From Cyclobacteriaceae bacterium (GTDB lineage Bacteria; Bacteroidota; Bacteroidia; Cytophagales; Cyclobacteriaceae), in the NCBI GenBank assembly GCA_025363495.1, contig JANYDR010000134.1, forward strand, positions 1 through 7,438: a stretch of 7,438 nucleotides of DNA. The letters are read 5' to 3'. A program made the position numbers and the translations under genes. Under the pieces are notes generated by a model, which worked only from the letters and a program-made list of their open reading frames with translations, had not been told where the DNA came from and searched no databases. Below are positions 1 to 6,645 of this stretch, one piece after another (within the stretch, counting starts at the first letter, position 1; every line of letters begins with the position of its first letter).

Positions 1-1
1 G

Positions 2-655
2 GATGCTCCTTACACCGAGTATCTCACGTATGGCTTTGATGATCGCAAGCCCAATTCATCCGTCGCATTTCTGCAATGGGAAAACACAAGATTTCCATTC
101 AAAATTGAAGTGCCGAATGTAAATGACATTTATGTCTCAAAAATGCGCAACGAATTGCGTTCAAATACAGGGTTTGATCCAAGGAACTTTACTGCTGCCG
201 CACAATTCTGTGCTCAGAACAAGATCAACCTTGATGAAGCTTTGGTGTGGGCTGTCAATGGAGCAAATCCTTCCCTCGGCGGAACAGAAGACTTCAATAC
301 GCTCAGTACAAAAGCAAATGTATTGAGAGCAATGGGTCGCGATGCCGACGCGAATGTTGTGATGGACCAGGCCATTAAAATACCAAACACTCCTGTTCAA
401 TCCATTCATCAATATGCACGCGGCTTGCTGAATGCCGGTAATAAGGAAAAAGCAATGGAGGTCTTCCAGCTAAATGCAAAACTGCATCCGGAAGATAAGT
501 TTACTACGAATGTGGGATTGGCGAGAGGGTATACAGCGCTGGGAGACAAGAAGAGTGCTATTAAGTACTGGGAACTTGCGATTAAAAATATTCCTGAAAA
601 TCAAAAGCCGAATATAGCGATGTATGAGGCGGAGTTACAGAAGTTGAAAAGCTGA
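2..655 (+). CDS. DUF2911 domain protein with TPR-like C-terminus (5' truncated by window)
   Basis: The frame is open from base 2 with no start in view, so only the last 217 residues are visible and the gene begins upstream; the GTG at 110 is an internal valine, not a start. The first ~37 visible residues (YLTYGFDDRKPNS, then ALQWE-like FLQWEN and PFKIEV) match the end of the DUF2911 domain, a family of unknown function common in Bacteroidota and usually secreted or periplasmic. The rest is alpha-helical with about three TPR-like repeats, roughly visible residues 98-128, 132-164 and 168-200; the clearest has ALGDKKSAIKYWELAIKNIP. TPR repeats mediate protein-protein contacts, but no partner can be named. 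The signal peptide, if any, lies outside the window. It ends in TGA. Family assignment is from recognition of the conserved stretch; the molecular role is unknown. Confidence 0.82.
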   Translation, partial: DAPYTEYLTYGFDDRKPNSSVAFLQWENTRFPFKIEVPNVNDIYVSKMRNELRSNTGFDPRNFTAAAQFCAQNKINLDEALVWAVNGANPSLGGTEDFNTLSTKANVLRAMGRDADANVVMDQAIKIPNTPVQSIHQYARGLLNAGNKEKAMEVFQLNAKLHPEDKFTTNVGLARGYTALGDKKSAIKYWELAIKNIPENQKPNIAMYEAELQKLKS

Positions 656-756
656 GTAGGATTTGTAGGATGGAAGGATGGGCAGGATTTGTTTGCTGAA
701 ATTGTCATGACTAGGATTTGCAGAATTGAAAGATGAGTAGGATTCTTTTGCTGGAA
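654..756. repeat. Degenerate ~48 bp direct repeat rich in AGGATT motifs
   Basis: Two copies lie head to tail: 654-700 and 709-756. They align along their whole length with about ten differences, both running from GA(G/C)TAGGATTTG to TTTGCTG(G)AA. Each copy is itself made of AGGAT(T/G) words spaced about 8-12 bp apart, giving a finer internal periodicity. The first copy begins at the stop codon of the DUF2911 gene. Intergenic AGGATTTG-type repeats of this style are familiar in Bacteroidota genomes; I infer a dispersed non-coding repeat. A minus-strand open frame crosses it (810-601) but has low-complexity sequence with no family resemblance. Confidence 0.6.
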
Positions 757-822
757 GGGCGGGAAAGTGAATGCGCCCGATAGTGGACGATTTTGATCGA
801 GGTTGAACATTTATGTGATTTG

Positions 823-856
823 AAAAGGCGCTTTCTCGACCGGAAGCGCTTTTTTA
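823..856 (+). terminator. Intrinsic terminator hairpin
   Basis: The stem pairs 828-835 (GCGCTTTC) with 842-849 (GGAAGCGC), with one G-T wobble, around a 6-nt loop. It is extended by AAAA (823-826) pairing into the T run at 850-855. A GC-rich stem followed by six T residues is a classic rho-independent terminator on the plus strand; the A run on the other side would also let it work weakly in reverse. It lies 168 bp past the DUF2911 stop and 46 bp before the permease start, so it probably separates the two transcripts. Confidence 0.72.
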
Positions 857-901
857 TTAACTGGCATGTCAATTGGAATAGTCAGGCGTTAACCTAAGAT
901 T

Positions 902-3307
902 ATGCTCGCCAGCTACTTTACCATCGCCTTCCGGAATCTCCTTAAAAACAAAGTCTATTCATTCATTAACATATTCGGACTTGCGCTTGGGCTAGCGTGT
1001 GTCTTTTTGATCTTTCAGTATCTGAAAAGGGAATTGAGCTATGATCAGTTTCACGATCAAGCAGAAAATATATATCGCATCACCTGGGAAAGTGATAATC
1101 CACAGACGCGAGTTCCTCATCCAATAGCACAGGCGCTGGTGCAAGACTTTCCCGAAGTTGAAAGTGCCGTCAGTCTCACTCCTATCTGGGGTCCCGGATT
1201 GACAAAGCAAACCTTCTCCATCAGAAACCTGGAAAAGGATGTTCGATACGATGACCGAACTGTATTGGCAGTAGACAGTACGTTTTTTAAAGTATTTTCT
1301 TTTAAGTTGACCAAAGGAGATCCAACGACTGCGCTTAAATCAACGAAAGGAATTTTAGTTTCCGAATCCATCGCAAAAAAATATTTCGGCAGCAGCGATC
1401 CTATCGGGAAACAGTTAGTGGTGAATGACGAATCCATAGAAGTAACAGGCGTGTTTCAGGATGTCCCAGCAGCGTCTCACTTTCATTTCGATTTCCTTGT
1501 GTCGTATGTCCGAGAAAAGGCACTGGACGATCCTGACAGTAAATATTACACCTGGAAAGACTTCGGGCATTATAATTATATCCGGTTAAAACCTGGCAGC
1601 GATGCCAAAGCAGTTGAAAGTAAACTTATGGACTGGTCAAAGAAATATCTTGACTGGTCCGCGGACAACTATCGCTACCTCGCACAGCAGGGGTTTGGTT
1701 TCCGGTTGCAACCCATTACCGATATTCATCTCAAATCAAATCTGCGTTGGGAACTTGAGCCGAATGGGAATATTGATTATATCTACATGATGACTGCCGC
1801 AGCTCTTCTGATTCTTGTCATCGCGTGTGTTAATTTTATAAATCTAACCACTGCCCTTTCTGCTGAACGTGCCAAAGAAATTGGAATTCGGAAAACCCTT
1901 GGAGCTTTCAGGAAGCAATTAGCTTTTCAATTTATAGGTGAGGCTGTGTTGGTATCCCTCTTCGCGATGGTCATTGCAGCATTGATGATTGAACTAACAT
2001 TACCTTTTTTAAATCTCTTTATCGGAAGTCCTTTCGAAATCAATTACTCGATGTTCATTCCGATGCTGGCCGGGCTTAGCGTGATTGTTGGAATAGTGGC
2101 GGGTATTTATCCTTCCTTATACTTGTCGTCGGTGAAGCCTGGACAGATCTTAAAAGGCAAGTATCTACAAAGTCCAAAGGGAGCAGGGGTGCGACAGGTA
2201 TTTACCGTATTCCAGTTTATCACTTCAATGGTCTTAATTTCTTCGAGTGTGATCATTTATAATCAGCTCGATTTCATTCAACACAAAGGATTGGGCTTTG
2301 ATCAGGAAGAGGTGATTATTATCTCAGTGAAAAACGGGGATGCCATCAATCCAAGAATAGTCGAGTTGAGAAATGAATTGTTATTGCTGCCCGGCGTTAA
2401 AACTGTTTCGGCATCATCCAATATTCCAGGTCGGCCATTCAATCAACACTCCATCTTTACCAAAGATCATCCTGAAGGTAATGTTGATGTATCGGATGCA
2501 TTGGTTGACTATGATTTTTTTAAAGCACTTTCAATTGAGTTTGCGGAAGGACAGCCATTTTCAGTTGACAACCCGGCTGACAAAGATGGCTTCATTATAA
2601 ATGAAACAGCTAAAAACAATCTTCACCTGAAAACGGGAATAGGTGAAGAAATTATCTGGAACCTTGATGGAAGAGAGATCAAGGGTAAGATCATCGGGAT
2701 CGTAAAGGATTTTCATTTTCAATCGCTTCACCAACCTGTACGTCCGATTTTATTCCGCCTTTATCCAGCATTCAATTATGTGCTCATTAAAGCAAATATC
2801 GAAAACTTTGAACAAACAATGAAGTCGGTTGAGACGACCTGGAGAAAATTTGATGATAACTTCAGTTTTGAATTTTCATTCCTGAAAGATCAATTGAATC
2901 AACAATACACAGCCGAAAAAAATATCGGAAATGTTCTGGCAGCGTTTTCTTTTCTGGCAGTTGTCATTGCATCGTTCGGACTCCTGGGTATTGCGGCACT
3001 GAGTTTTCGTCAGAAGACAAAAGAAATATGCGTTCGCAAAATTCTTGGTGCTTCATCCACCGGCCTTATGGCACTACTCATGAAAGACTTTACCCGGCTT
3101 GTATTTATTGCCATCGTGGTTGCGACACCTTTTAGCTGGTGGATGATGAACCGGTGGCTTGAGAACTTCTCGTTCCGGACTGTCATTAATCCATTGATAT
3201 TTGCCGGCTCGGGATTAATATTGGTTTTAATCGCCTGGAGCACTTTGGGTTATCTTGTCATGAAAATCGTACAAGTAAATCCTGCGGAAAGTTTGAAGAA
3301 TGAGTAA
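902..3307 (+). CDS. ABC transporter permease, duplicated FtsX/MacB type
   Basis: This complete 801-residue inner-membrane protein is a Bacteroidota-style MacB/FtsX permease, about twice the length of a single-domain member. Predicted order: membrane segment 1 (~21-40) and a large periplasmic domain of MacB_PCD type (~41-290); then membrane segments at ~293-315, 345-370 and 384-408 forming a first FtsX domain; another at ~432-453; a second periplasmic domain (~455-675); and segments at ~677-699, 731-749 and 763-787 forming the second FtsX domain. Each FtsX domain carries the usual cytoplasmic motif after its first helix: EIGIRKTLGA (326-335) and EICVRKILGA (708-717). Such proteins work with a separate ATPase and usually transmit mechanical force to move lipoproteins, peptides or drugs across the envelope; the substrate here is unknown. 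No ATPase gene lies in the window. The ATG at 902 is the natural start, giving the family's conserved N-terminus; no Shine-Dalgarno sequence precedes it. Confidence 0.93.
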   Translation: MLASYFTIAFRNLLKNKVYSFINIFGLALGLACVFLIFQYLKRELSYDQFHDQAENIYRITWESDNPQTRVPHPIAQALVQDFPEVESAVSLTPIWGPGLTKQTFSIRNLEKDVRYDDRTVLAVDSTFFKVFSFKLTKGDPTTALKSTKGILVSESIAKKYFGSSDPIGKQLVVNDESIEVTGVFQDVPAASHFHFDFLVSYVREKALDDPDSKYYTWKDFGHYNYIRLKPGSDAKAVESKLMDWSKKYLDWSADNYRYLAQQGFGFRLQPITDIHLKSNLRWELEPNGNIDYIYMMTAAALLILVIACVNFINLTTALSAERAKEIGIRKTLGAFRKQLAFQFIGEAVLVSLFAMVIAALMIELTLPFLNLFIGSPFEINYSMFIPMLAGLSVIVGIVAGIYPSLYLSSVKPGQILKGKYLQSPKGAGVRQVFTVFQFITSMVLISSSVIIYNQLDFIQHKGLGFDQEEVIIISVKNGDAINPRIVELRNELLLLPGVKTVSASSNIPGRPFNQHSIFTKDHPEGNVDVSDALVDYDFFKALSIEFAEGQPFSVDNPADKDGFIINETAKNNLHLKTGIGEEIIWNLDGREIKGKIIGIVKDFHFQSLHQPVRPILFRLYPAFNYVLIKANIENFEQTMKSVETTWRKFDDNFSFEFSFLKDQLNQQYTAEKNIGNVLAAFSFLAVVIASFGLLGIAALSFRQKTKEICVRKILGASSTGLMALLMKDFTRLVFIAIVVATPFSWWMMNRWLENFSFRTVINPLIFAGSGLILVLIAWSTLGYLVMKIVQVNPAESLKNE

Positions 3308-3330
3308 ATTTATTATTCATTTTTACGCCT

Positions 3331-3792
3331 ATGGAAAAAGAATTTCTCGAAACCTGGGAGATCCACAACCGGATCAATCTATACCTGCTCGATTCTATCC
3401 TTGATAATTACCTGACAGACTCTGCTGGTCCGAAGGGAAGAAATGTTGGCGAGCAATTCGCACACATTCATAATATACGATTGTTGTGGCTTACTGCCGC
3501 CAAGCCTGAACTATTAAAAGGGCTGGAAAAAATTGAAAAGGAGAAAGGAATCACAAAGCCTCAGCTCAAAAAAGCAATTACCCAATCCGGTAAAGCCATC
3601 CGGGCTTTATTGGAGTCGGCATTAAAAGAGGGAAAAGTAAAAGGATTCAAGCCTCATCCCATGGGCTTCCTTGGTTATCTCATTTCGCACGAATCACATC
3701 ATCGCGGCCAGATCATGCTTTGCCTGAAACTATCCGGGCATCCGGCGGATAAGAAGGTTGGGTTTGGAATGTGGGAATGGGGAGTGAGGTAG
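3331..3792 (+). CDS. DinB-like four-helix metalloprotein
   Basis: This complete 153-residue protein has the length of the DinB/YfiT family, which forms a four-helix bundle binding a divalent metal through three histidines. The C-terminal helix carries the typical HESHHRGQI segment, giving the pair H120 and H124 (H-x3-H). The third ligand is probably H47 in AHIHN. The visible helical pattern and the loop GFKPHPMGFLGYLI before the histidine helix also fit. Relatives include thiol transferases and damage-inducible proteins, so a detoxification or stress role is possible, but the substrate cannot be read from sequence. The start lies 23 bp after the permease stop with no terminator between, so the two may share a transcript. 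This DinB family is unrelated to E. coli DNA polymerase IV, which shares the name. Confidence 0.85.
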   Translation: MEKEFLETWEIHNRINLYLLDSILDNYLTDSAGPKGRNVGEQFAHIHNIRLLWLTAAKPELLKGLEKIEKEKGITKPQLKKAITQSGKAIRALLESALKEGKVKGFKPHPMGFLGYLISHESHHRGQIMLCLKLSGHPADKKVGFGMWEWGVR

Positions 3793-3805
3793 AAAATGGT
3801 ACTAT

Positions 3806-4153
3806 TCAACCCCCCACTCTCTTCACCTTATACTTCTCTTGCGTTAAGACCGCAACTAATTTCTCCCTTACATCCCCCTGAATCAATATCTCACCATCTT
3901 TAGAGGAGCCACCTACGCCACACTTTGTCTTTAATAATTTTGCGAAGGTTTCAAGATCATTCGTTGTGCCGATAAATCCTGAAACGATGGTGACTTGCTT
4001 TCCGGCCCTCATATTCTTATCAAGGAATAATTTCAGGTTTTGCTGAGATGGCGGCAATGTTTCCGATTCATTTTTGGTTGTTTCCTGAAATGAGAAATTT
4101 GAATCGGTGGAGAAAACTACTCCTTCCCGCTTTTTCCAGTCATTCTTCTTCAT
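3806..4153 (-). CDS. SUI1/eIF1-type translation factor (YciH-like)
   Basis: This 115-residue protein carries an SUI1 domain in its C-terminal two thirds (~residues 42-113). Diagnostic parts are the glycine-rich segment TKCGVGGSSKDGEILIQGD (77-95) and the ending YKVKRVGG, both shared with bacterial YciH and eukaryotic eIF1. The N-terminal ~40 residues are polar and probably flexible. Family members bind the small ribosomal subunit; in bacteria they are accessory, with proposed effects on initiation fidelity or stress translation. Its ATG (4153-4151) overlaps the TGA of the upstream J-domain gene in an ATGA arrangement, implying translational coupling and one transcript. It converges with the DinB-like gene, with only 13 bp between the two stop codons and no clear terminator there, so the transcripts may overlap. 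Confidence 0.9.
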   Translation of the reverse strand: MKKNDWKKREGVVFSTDSNFSFQETTKNESETLPPSQQNLKLFLDKNMRAGKQVTIVSGFIGTTNDLETFAKLLKTKCGVGGSSKDGEILIQGDVREKLVAVLTQEKYKVKRVGG

Positions 4154-4962
4154 AGTATGGAAACAAATAGAAAGATCAAATTAAAAAATAATATCACACA
4201 AATGGCTACTTCAAAGCTAAACCGGAATTCAATGCCTTTCTTTAATGTCAGTCCGGCAATCGATAATATCAACAAAATAACCGGCATAAATATGAAGTTC
4301 CGATAGACAGATTCAAGACTGAGGATCGTATGCCCTTTATTCTCCGACTCCACCCTGACCAATATATTCAGCAATCTCGACGTCACTACAGTAGCATGTG
4401 ATCCAACAATAAAAAAAACAGAGCCCTCGGCAGAAACGGGAAATTGATGCGACTTATTCGTCACTACTACATACGGTGTATGATGATATTTCCATGAGTT
4501 ATCACGTTCAGCTTCTGAGAGAACGATCTCATCGCTCATGCGAAACGGCAGACAATAATCCAGCATCAGAATTCCGCAATAACCTAATCCAACTAAAGAA
4601 ATGACCCGAAGATATTTTAGAAAATGCGCCATCATCAGCAACCGTTCCGAAGGCTGAGGCGGTCTTGGCTTATAGCCAGCTTGTTGTCTTCTTCTATAAG
4701 CAGGATCGCGATGCCATTGCTGAGGTGGAACGTCAACAGGAGCTGATGAAAATGACGCGTTTAATAACCGATCGTACCTGGCCCGCTTCTCCGGATCCCC
4801 CAACACTTCGTGAGCTTCATTGATCTCCTGAAAAAGTGAAGAAGACTCCGCTGACCGGTTTTTGTCGGGATGAAATACAATGGCTAACCGACGATATGCC
4901 CGCTTGATTTCTTCGGCACTTGCGTTTCGGCTGATGCGCAGTATTTGATAGTAGTCTTTCAA
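4150..4962 (-). CDS. Membrane-anchored J-domain protein (TTG start)
   Basis: The 270-residue product starts with a J-domain (~residues 2-66): DYYQILRISRNASAEEIKRA, the catalytic HPD triad at 31-33, then FQEINEAHEVLGDPEKRARYD. J-domains stimulate ATP hydrolysis by DnaK/Hsp70 and deliver it to clients. The protein lacks the Gly/Phe region, zinc fingers and C-terminal substrate domains of true DnaJ. After a proline/arginine-rich linker (~75-105) come a hydrophobic segment (~117-135), a soluble loop (~140-220), and two membrane helices (~223-239 and 250-269) ending at the C-terminus. It probably recruits Hsp70 to the inner membrane; the client is unknown. The start must be TTG at 4962: an in-frame TAA lies three codons upstream (4971-4969) and the next methionine is residue 110, past the J-domain. 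It overlaps the SUI1 gene by 4 bp. Confidence 0.87.
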   Translation of the reverse strand: MKDYYQILRISRNASAEEIKRAYRRLAIVFHPDKNRSAESSSLFQEINEAHEVLGDPEKRARYDRLLNASFSSAPVDVPPQQWHRDPAYRRRQQAGYKPRPPQPSERLLMMAHFLKYLRVISLVGLGYCGILMLDYCLPFRMSDEIVLSEAERDNSWKYHHTPYVVVTNKSHQFPVSAEGSVFFIVGSHATVVTSRLLNILVRVESENKGHTILSLESVYRNFIFMPVILLILSIAGLTLKKGIEFRFSFEVAICVILFFNLIFLFVSIL

Positions 4963-4987
4963 GGGGATTTAATGCAGTTAACTACCA

Positions 4988-5080
4988 TGCCTATCGGCAG
5001 GCAGACAAAGTTCGCAAAGAAAAGACGCAAAGACCTCAGAGCTTTTGCCATGACTTTTCTTAAGCTGCAAGTTCGCTAAG
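4988..5080. repeat. Intergenic repeat patch with small hairpin and GCAAAG motifs
   Basis: The 134 bp spacer between the Usp and J-protein genes holds no gene but several repeated words. A small hairpin, TGCCT (4988-4992) and AGGCA (4999-5003) around a 6-nt loop, is followed by CGCAAAG at 5013-5019 and again at 5026-5032. AAGTTCGCAAAG (5008-5019) recurs as AAGTTCGCTAAG at 5069-5080 with one change. TAAGCTGC also occurs twice (5061-5068 and 5077-5084). These words resemble dispersed intergenic repeats I associate with Bacteroidota genomes, but copies elsewhere cannot be seen here. No convincing T-run terminator follows the Usp gene. Confidence 0.45.
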
Positions 5081-5096
5081 CTGCCTTCAGCAGATG

Positions 5097-5951
5097 CTAG
5101 TGTTTCACAACAAAAGTAAGCACGGGGCGTTTCGAGTGACTTGCAACCTCTTCGGCGACGCTACCGGCAATTACGTGTGCAAACCCTGAACGACCATGAG
5201 TAGCCATGGCAATCAAATCAGCATTGATTTGATCAGCGAAACGAATTATACCTTCTTCAATAGTCATGTCATTATAAATATTGAGTGTATAATTCTTTAG
5301 TCCTAGCTTCTTTGCAAACTTTTCCATGAAAGTCTTTACTATGTGGTCACGCTCAAAGTCTCCAGGTGTATTTATTCGCACAAGGTGAATCGTGGAATTG
5401 TATATCTGTTGTGTTTTCTTGACCATGCGTGAGAAAATCTCTTCATCTTCTGACATCGCGGTAGCATAAACGATATTTTTAAAATCTGTTGTGATTGGTT
5501 TTTTCTGAACAGTCAATACCGGACTATGAGAATTGCGAATTACTTTTTCTGTATTGGACCCGATTAACATTTCTGAAAAACCAGTTCTTCCTTCCGTTCC
5601 CATTACAATTAAATCCACTTTTTGTTCTGCGATAATTGTGCGCATTCCGTGGTATGGATTTCCAACACGAAGCTCTCCATCAACTTTTACATCAGCATAT
5701 TTTGGATCCTTAACGACTTTTTCCAGTTGGGTCCTGGCTTTTTTAAGCAACACAAGATTAAATAATTTGTCATTCATCGTCATGCTTGCAGTAGCAACCT
5801 GACCCTCCACATTGAATGATCCGCCTGAAGCCTCCTCCACCACATGGAGTAGTACAATGCTGGCACCTGATTTCTTTGCAATATCAAAAGCAACATCAGT
5901 GGCCATTGTAGCCGTCTTTGAAAAATCAGTAGGGACTAGGATTTTTTTCAT
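5097..5951 (-). CDS. Universal stress protein with two Usp domains
   Basis: The 284-residue product has two Usp domains in tandem, about residues 1-148 and 157-282, so it can form the usual Usp dimer within one chain. The first starts with the canonical KKILVPTDFS. It has the nucleotide-binding signature G-x2-G-x9-G-S at G118, G121, G131 and S132, ending in the strand SPVLTV. The second is more diverged at its start (KNIVYATAMSEDE, lacking the usual P-x-D loop). It keeps ATHGRSG...AGS at 250-264, with alanine replacing the first glycine, and ends RPVLTF. Usp proteins are cytoplasmic, often bind ATP, and help survival under starvation, redox or envelope stress. The first domain looks fully ATP-competent; the second may bind less well. 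The ATG at 5951 gives the family's standard N-terminus. It is divergent from the YCII gene and lies 134 bp upstream of the J-protein gene, possibly in the same transcript. Confidence 0.93.
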   Translation of the reverse strand: MKKILVPTDFSKTATMATDVAFDIAKKSGASIVLLHVVEEASGGSFNVEGQVATASMTMNDKLFNLVLLKKARTQLEKVVKDPKYADVKVDGELRVGNPYHGMRTIIAEQKVDLIVMGTEGRTGFSEMLIGSNTEKVIRNSHSPVLTVQKKPITTDFKNIVYATAMSEDEEIFSRMVKKTQQIYNSTIHLVRINTPGDFERDHIVKTFMEKFAKKLGLKNYTLNIYNDMTIEEGIIRFADQINADLIAMATHGRSGFAHVIAGSVAEEVASHSKRPVLTFVVKH

Positions 5952-6166
5952 ATTAATGTAACGTTAGGTTGATAGTAAAAATAGGGATTTTGACGTAAAA
6001 CGGGAACGCTGTTTTGAAGTTATTTTGTAGCTTAAGCTCGTTATTAAGAACTCCGAACACTCTTTTAAACCTTTTACCACTTTCTTCAAAATCGTGTCCA
6101 GATTGCTGATAATCCTTCGTCATTAAGCCGTAGTTCAAAAAAATTATCAACTTTAACATTATATCT
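5952..6166. promoter_or_regulatory. Divergent spacer presumed to hold promoters for the Usp and YCII genes
   Basis: This 215 bp AT-rich gap separates two divergently oriented genes, so it must carry at least one promoter unless an upstream one reads through. I see no clean match to the Bacteroidota consensus (TTTG at -33 with TAnnTTTG at -7) on either strand. The nearest is TATTTTTA on the minus strand upstream of the Usp gene, one base off at -7 with no paired -33 box. A perfect 8 bp palindrome, TAACGTTA (5959-5966), lies just before the Usp start and could be an operator or chance. A minus-strand open frame through the gap (6186-5953) shows no family resemblance. Confidence 0.35.
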
Positions 6167-6526
6167 ATGAAAGAATTCATGTACATCTTCCGCGGCGCTA
6201 TTCAAAACGAAGAAGCCTTTATGAAATTGTCCCCGGCTCAAATGGATGCTGAAATGCAAAAGTGGAATGCCTGGATGGGTGACCTGGCACAAAAAGGAAA
6301 ACTGGTCGGAGGTCAGCCTCTTTTGCCTCACGGGAAAGTGATAAAAGGCGTGACTAGTAAAGTGACGGACGGACCCTTTACAGAGGGTAAAGATATTGTA
6401 GGCGGTTACCTGCTTATAAAAGCTAACGATATTCAGGAAGCGATTACTCTCTCAAAAGGATGCCCTACTCTGGATGGCGCGGATGGAACGGTGGAGGTGA
6501 GGGAGATAATGCCGATACCGCAGTAA
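6167..6526 (+). CDS. YCII-related (DGPF) protein
   Basis: This complete 119-residue protein belongs to the YCII-related superfamily in its DGPF branch. It opens with the family's KEFMYIFRG strand and contains the name-giving DGPF at 68-71, followed by TEGKDIVGGYLLIKA and then GTVEVREIMPI at the C-terminus. The fold is a ferredoxin-like alpha/beta barrel that usually dimerises. The biochemical function is not established. DGPF genes are repeatedly found next to ECF42 sigma factor genes, as here, so this is a likely member of that sigma factor's gene neighbourhood and possibly its regulon. The ATG at 6167 is preferred over the ATG at 6179 because it preserves the conserved KEF start. Its TAA stop lies inside the first unit of the downstream inverted repeat. 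Confidence 0.92.
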   Translation: MKEFMYIFRGAIQNEEAFMKLSPAQMDAEMQKWNAWMGDLAQKGKLVGGQPLLPHGKVIKGVTSKVTDGPFTEGKDIVGGYLLIKANDIQEAITLSKGCPTLDGADGTVEVREIMPIPQ

Positions 6527-6645
6527 TCAGTGGTGAGTAATCTGTAATCGGTGGATCCTGTTAGGTGAATAATTTATCAACAAAGATATAATCTACCGAT
6601 TACAGATTACTCACCACCGATCACTGATTACCGATGACCGATTCC
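6523..6645. repeat. Inverted repeat whose arms are degenerate 7 bp tandem arrays
   Basis: The left arm (6523-6557) reads as five successive 7-mers (GTAATCA, GTGGTGA, GTAATCT and so on). The right arm (about 6590-6645) reads as eight in the opposite sense (CGATTAC, AGATTAC, CGATCAC, TGATTAC and others), so the shared unit is GTAATCR or its complement YGATTAC. Positions 6531-6556 pair with 6591-6616 over 26 bp, with only one G-T wobble, enclosing a 34-nt loop. A further 7 bp (6524-6530 with 6624-6630) can pair if 6617-6623 bulges out. The element fills the gap between the YCII and sigma genes and reaches into both. There is no T run after the stem, so it is not a standard terminator, though such a hairpin in mRNA could affect read-through, stability or initiation. 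Confidence 0.85.

Noticed and set aside
601..810. Minus-strand 69-codon open frame across the DUF2911 3' end and spacer
   Set aside because: It runs through the AGGATT repeat, overlaps a well-supported gene and resembles no family.
3782..3819. Bidirectional terminator between the converging DinB-like and SUI1 genes
   Set aside because: Only a 5 bp GAGTG/CACTC pairing with a 28-nt loop is visible, too weak and without T runs.
5960..6030. Bacteroidota-type promoter for the Usp gene
   Set aside because: TATTTTTA on the minus strand is near the -7 consensus, but no TTTG lies at the required distance upstream.
5953..6186. Minus-strand 77-codon open frame in the divergent spacer
   Set aside because: It overlaps the start of the YCII gene, has an AT-driven composition and shows no domain; better read as non-coding.
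6523..6645. CRISPR array or intrinsic terminator
   Set aside because: The units are 7 bp with no spacers, and no T run follows the stem.
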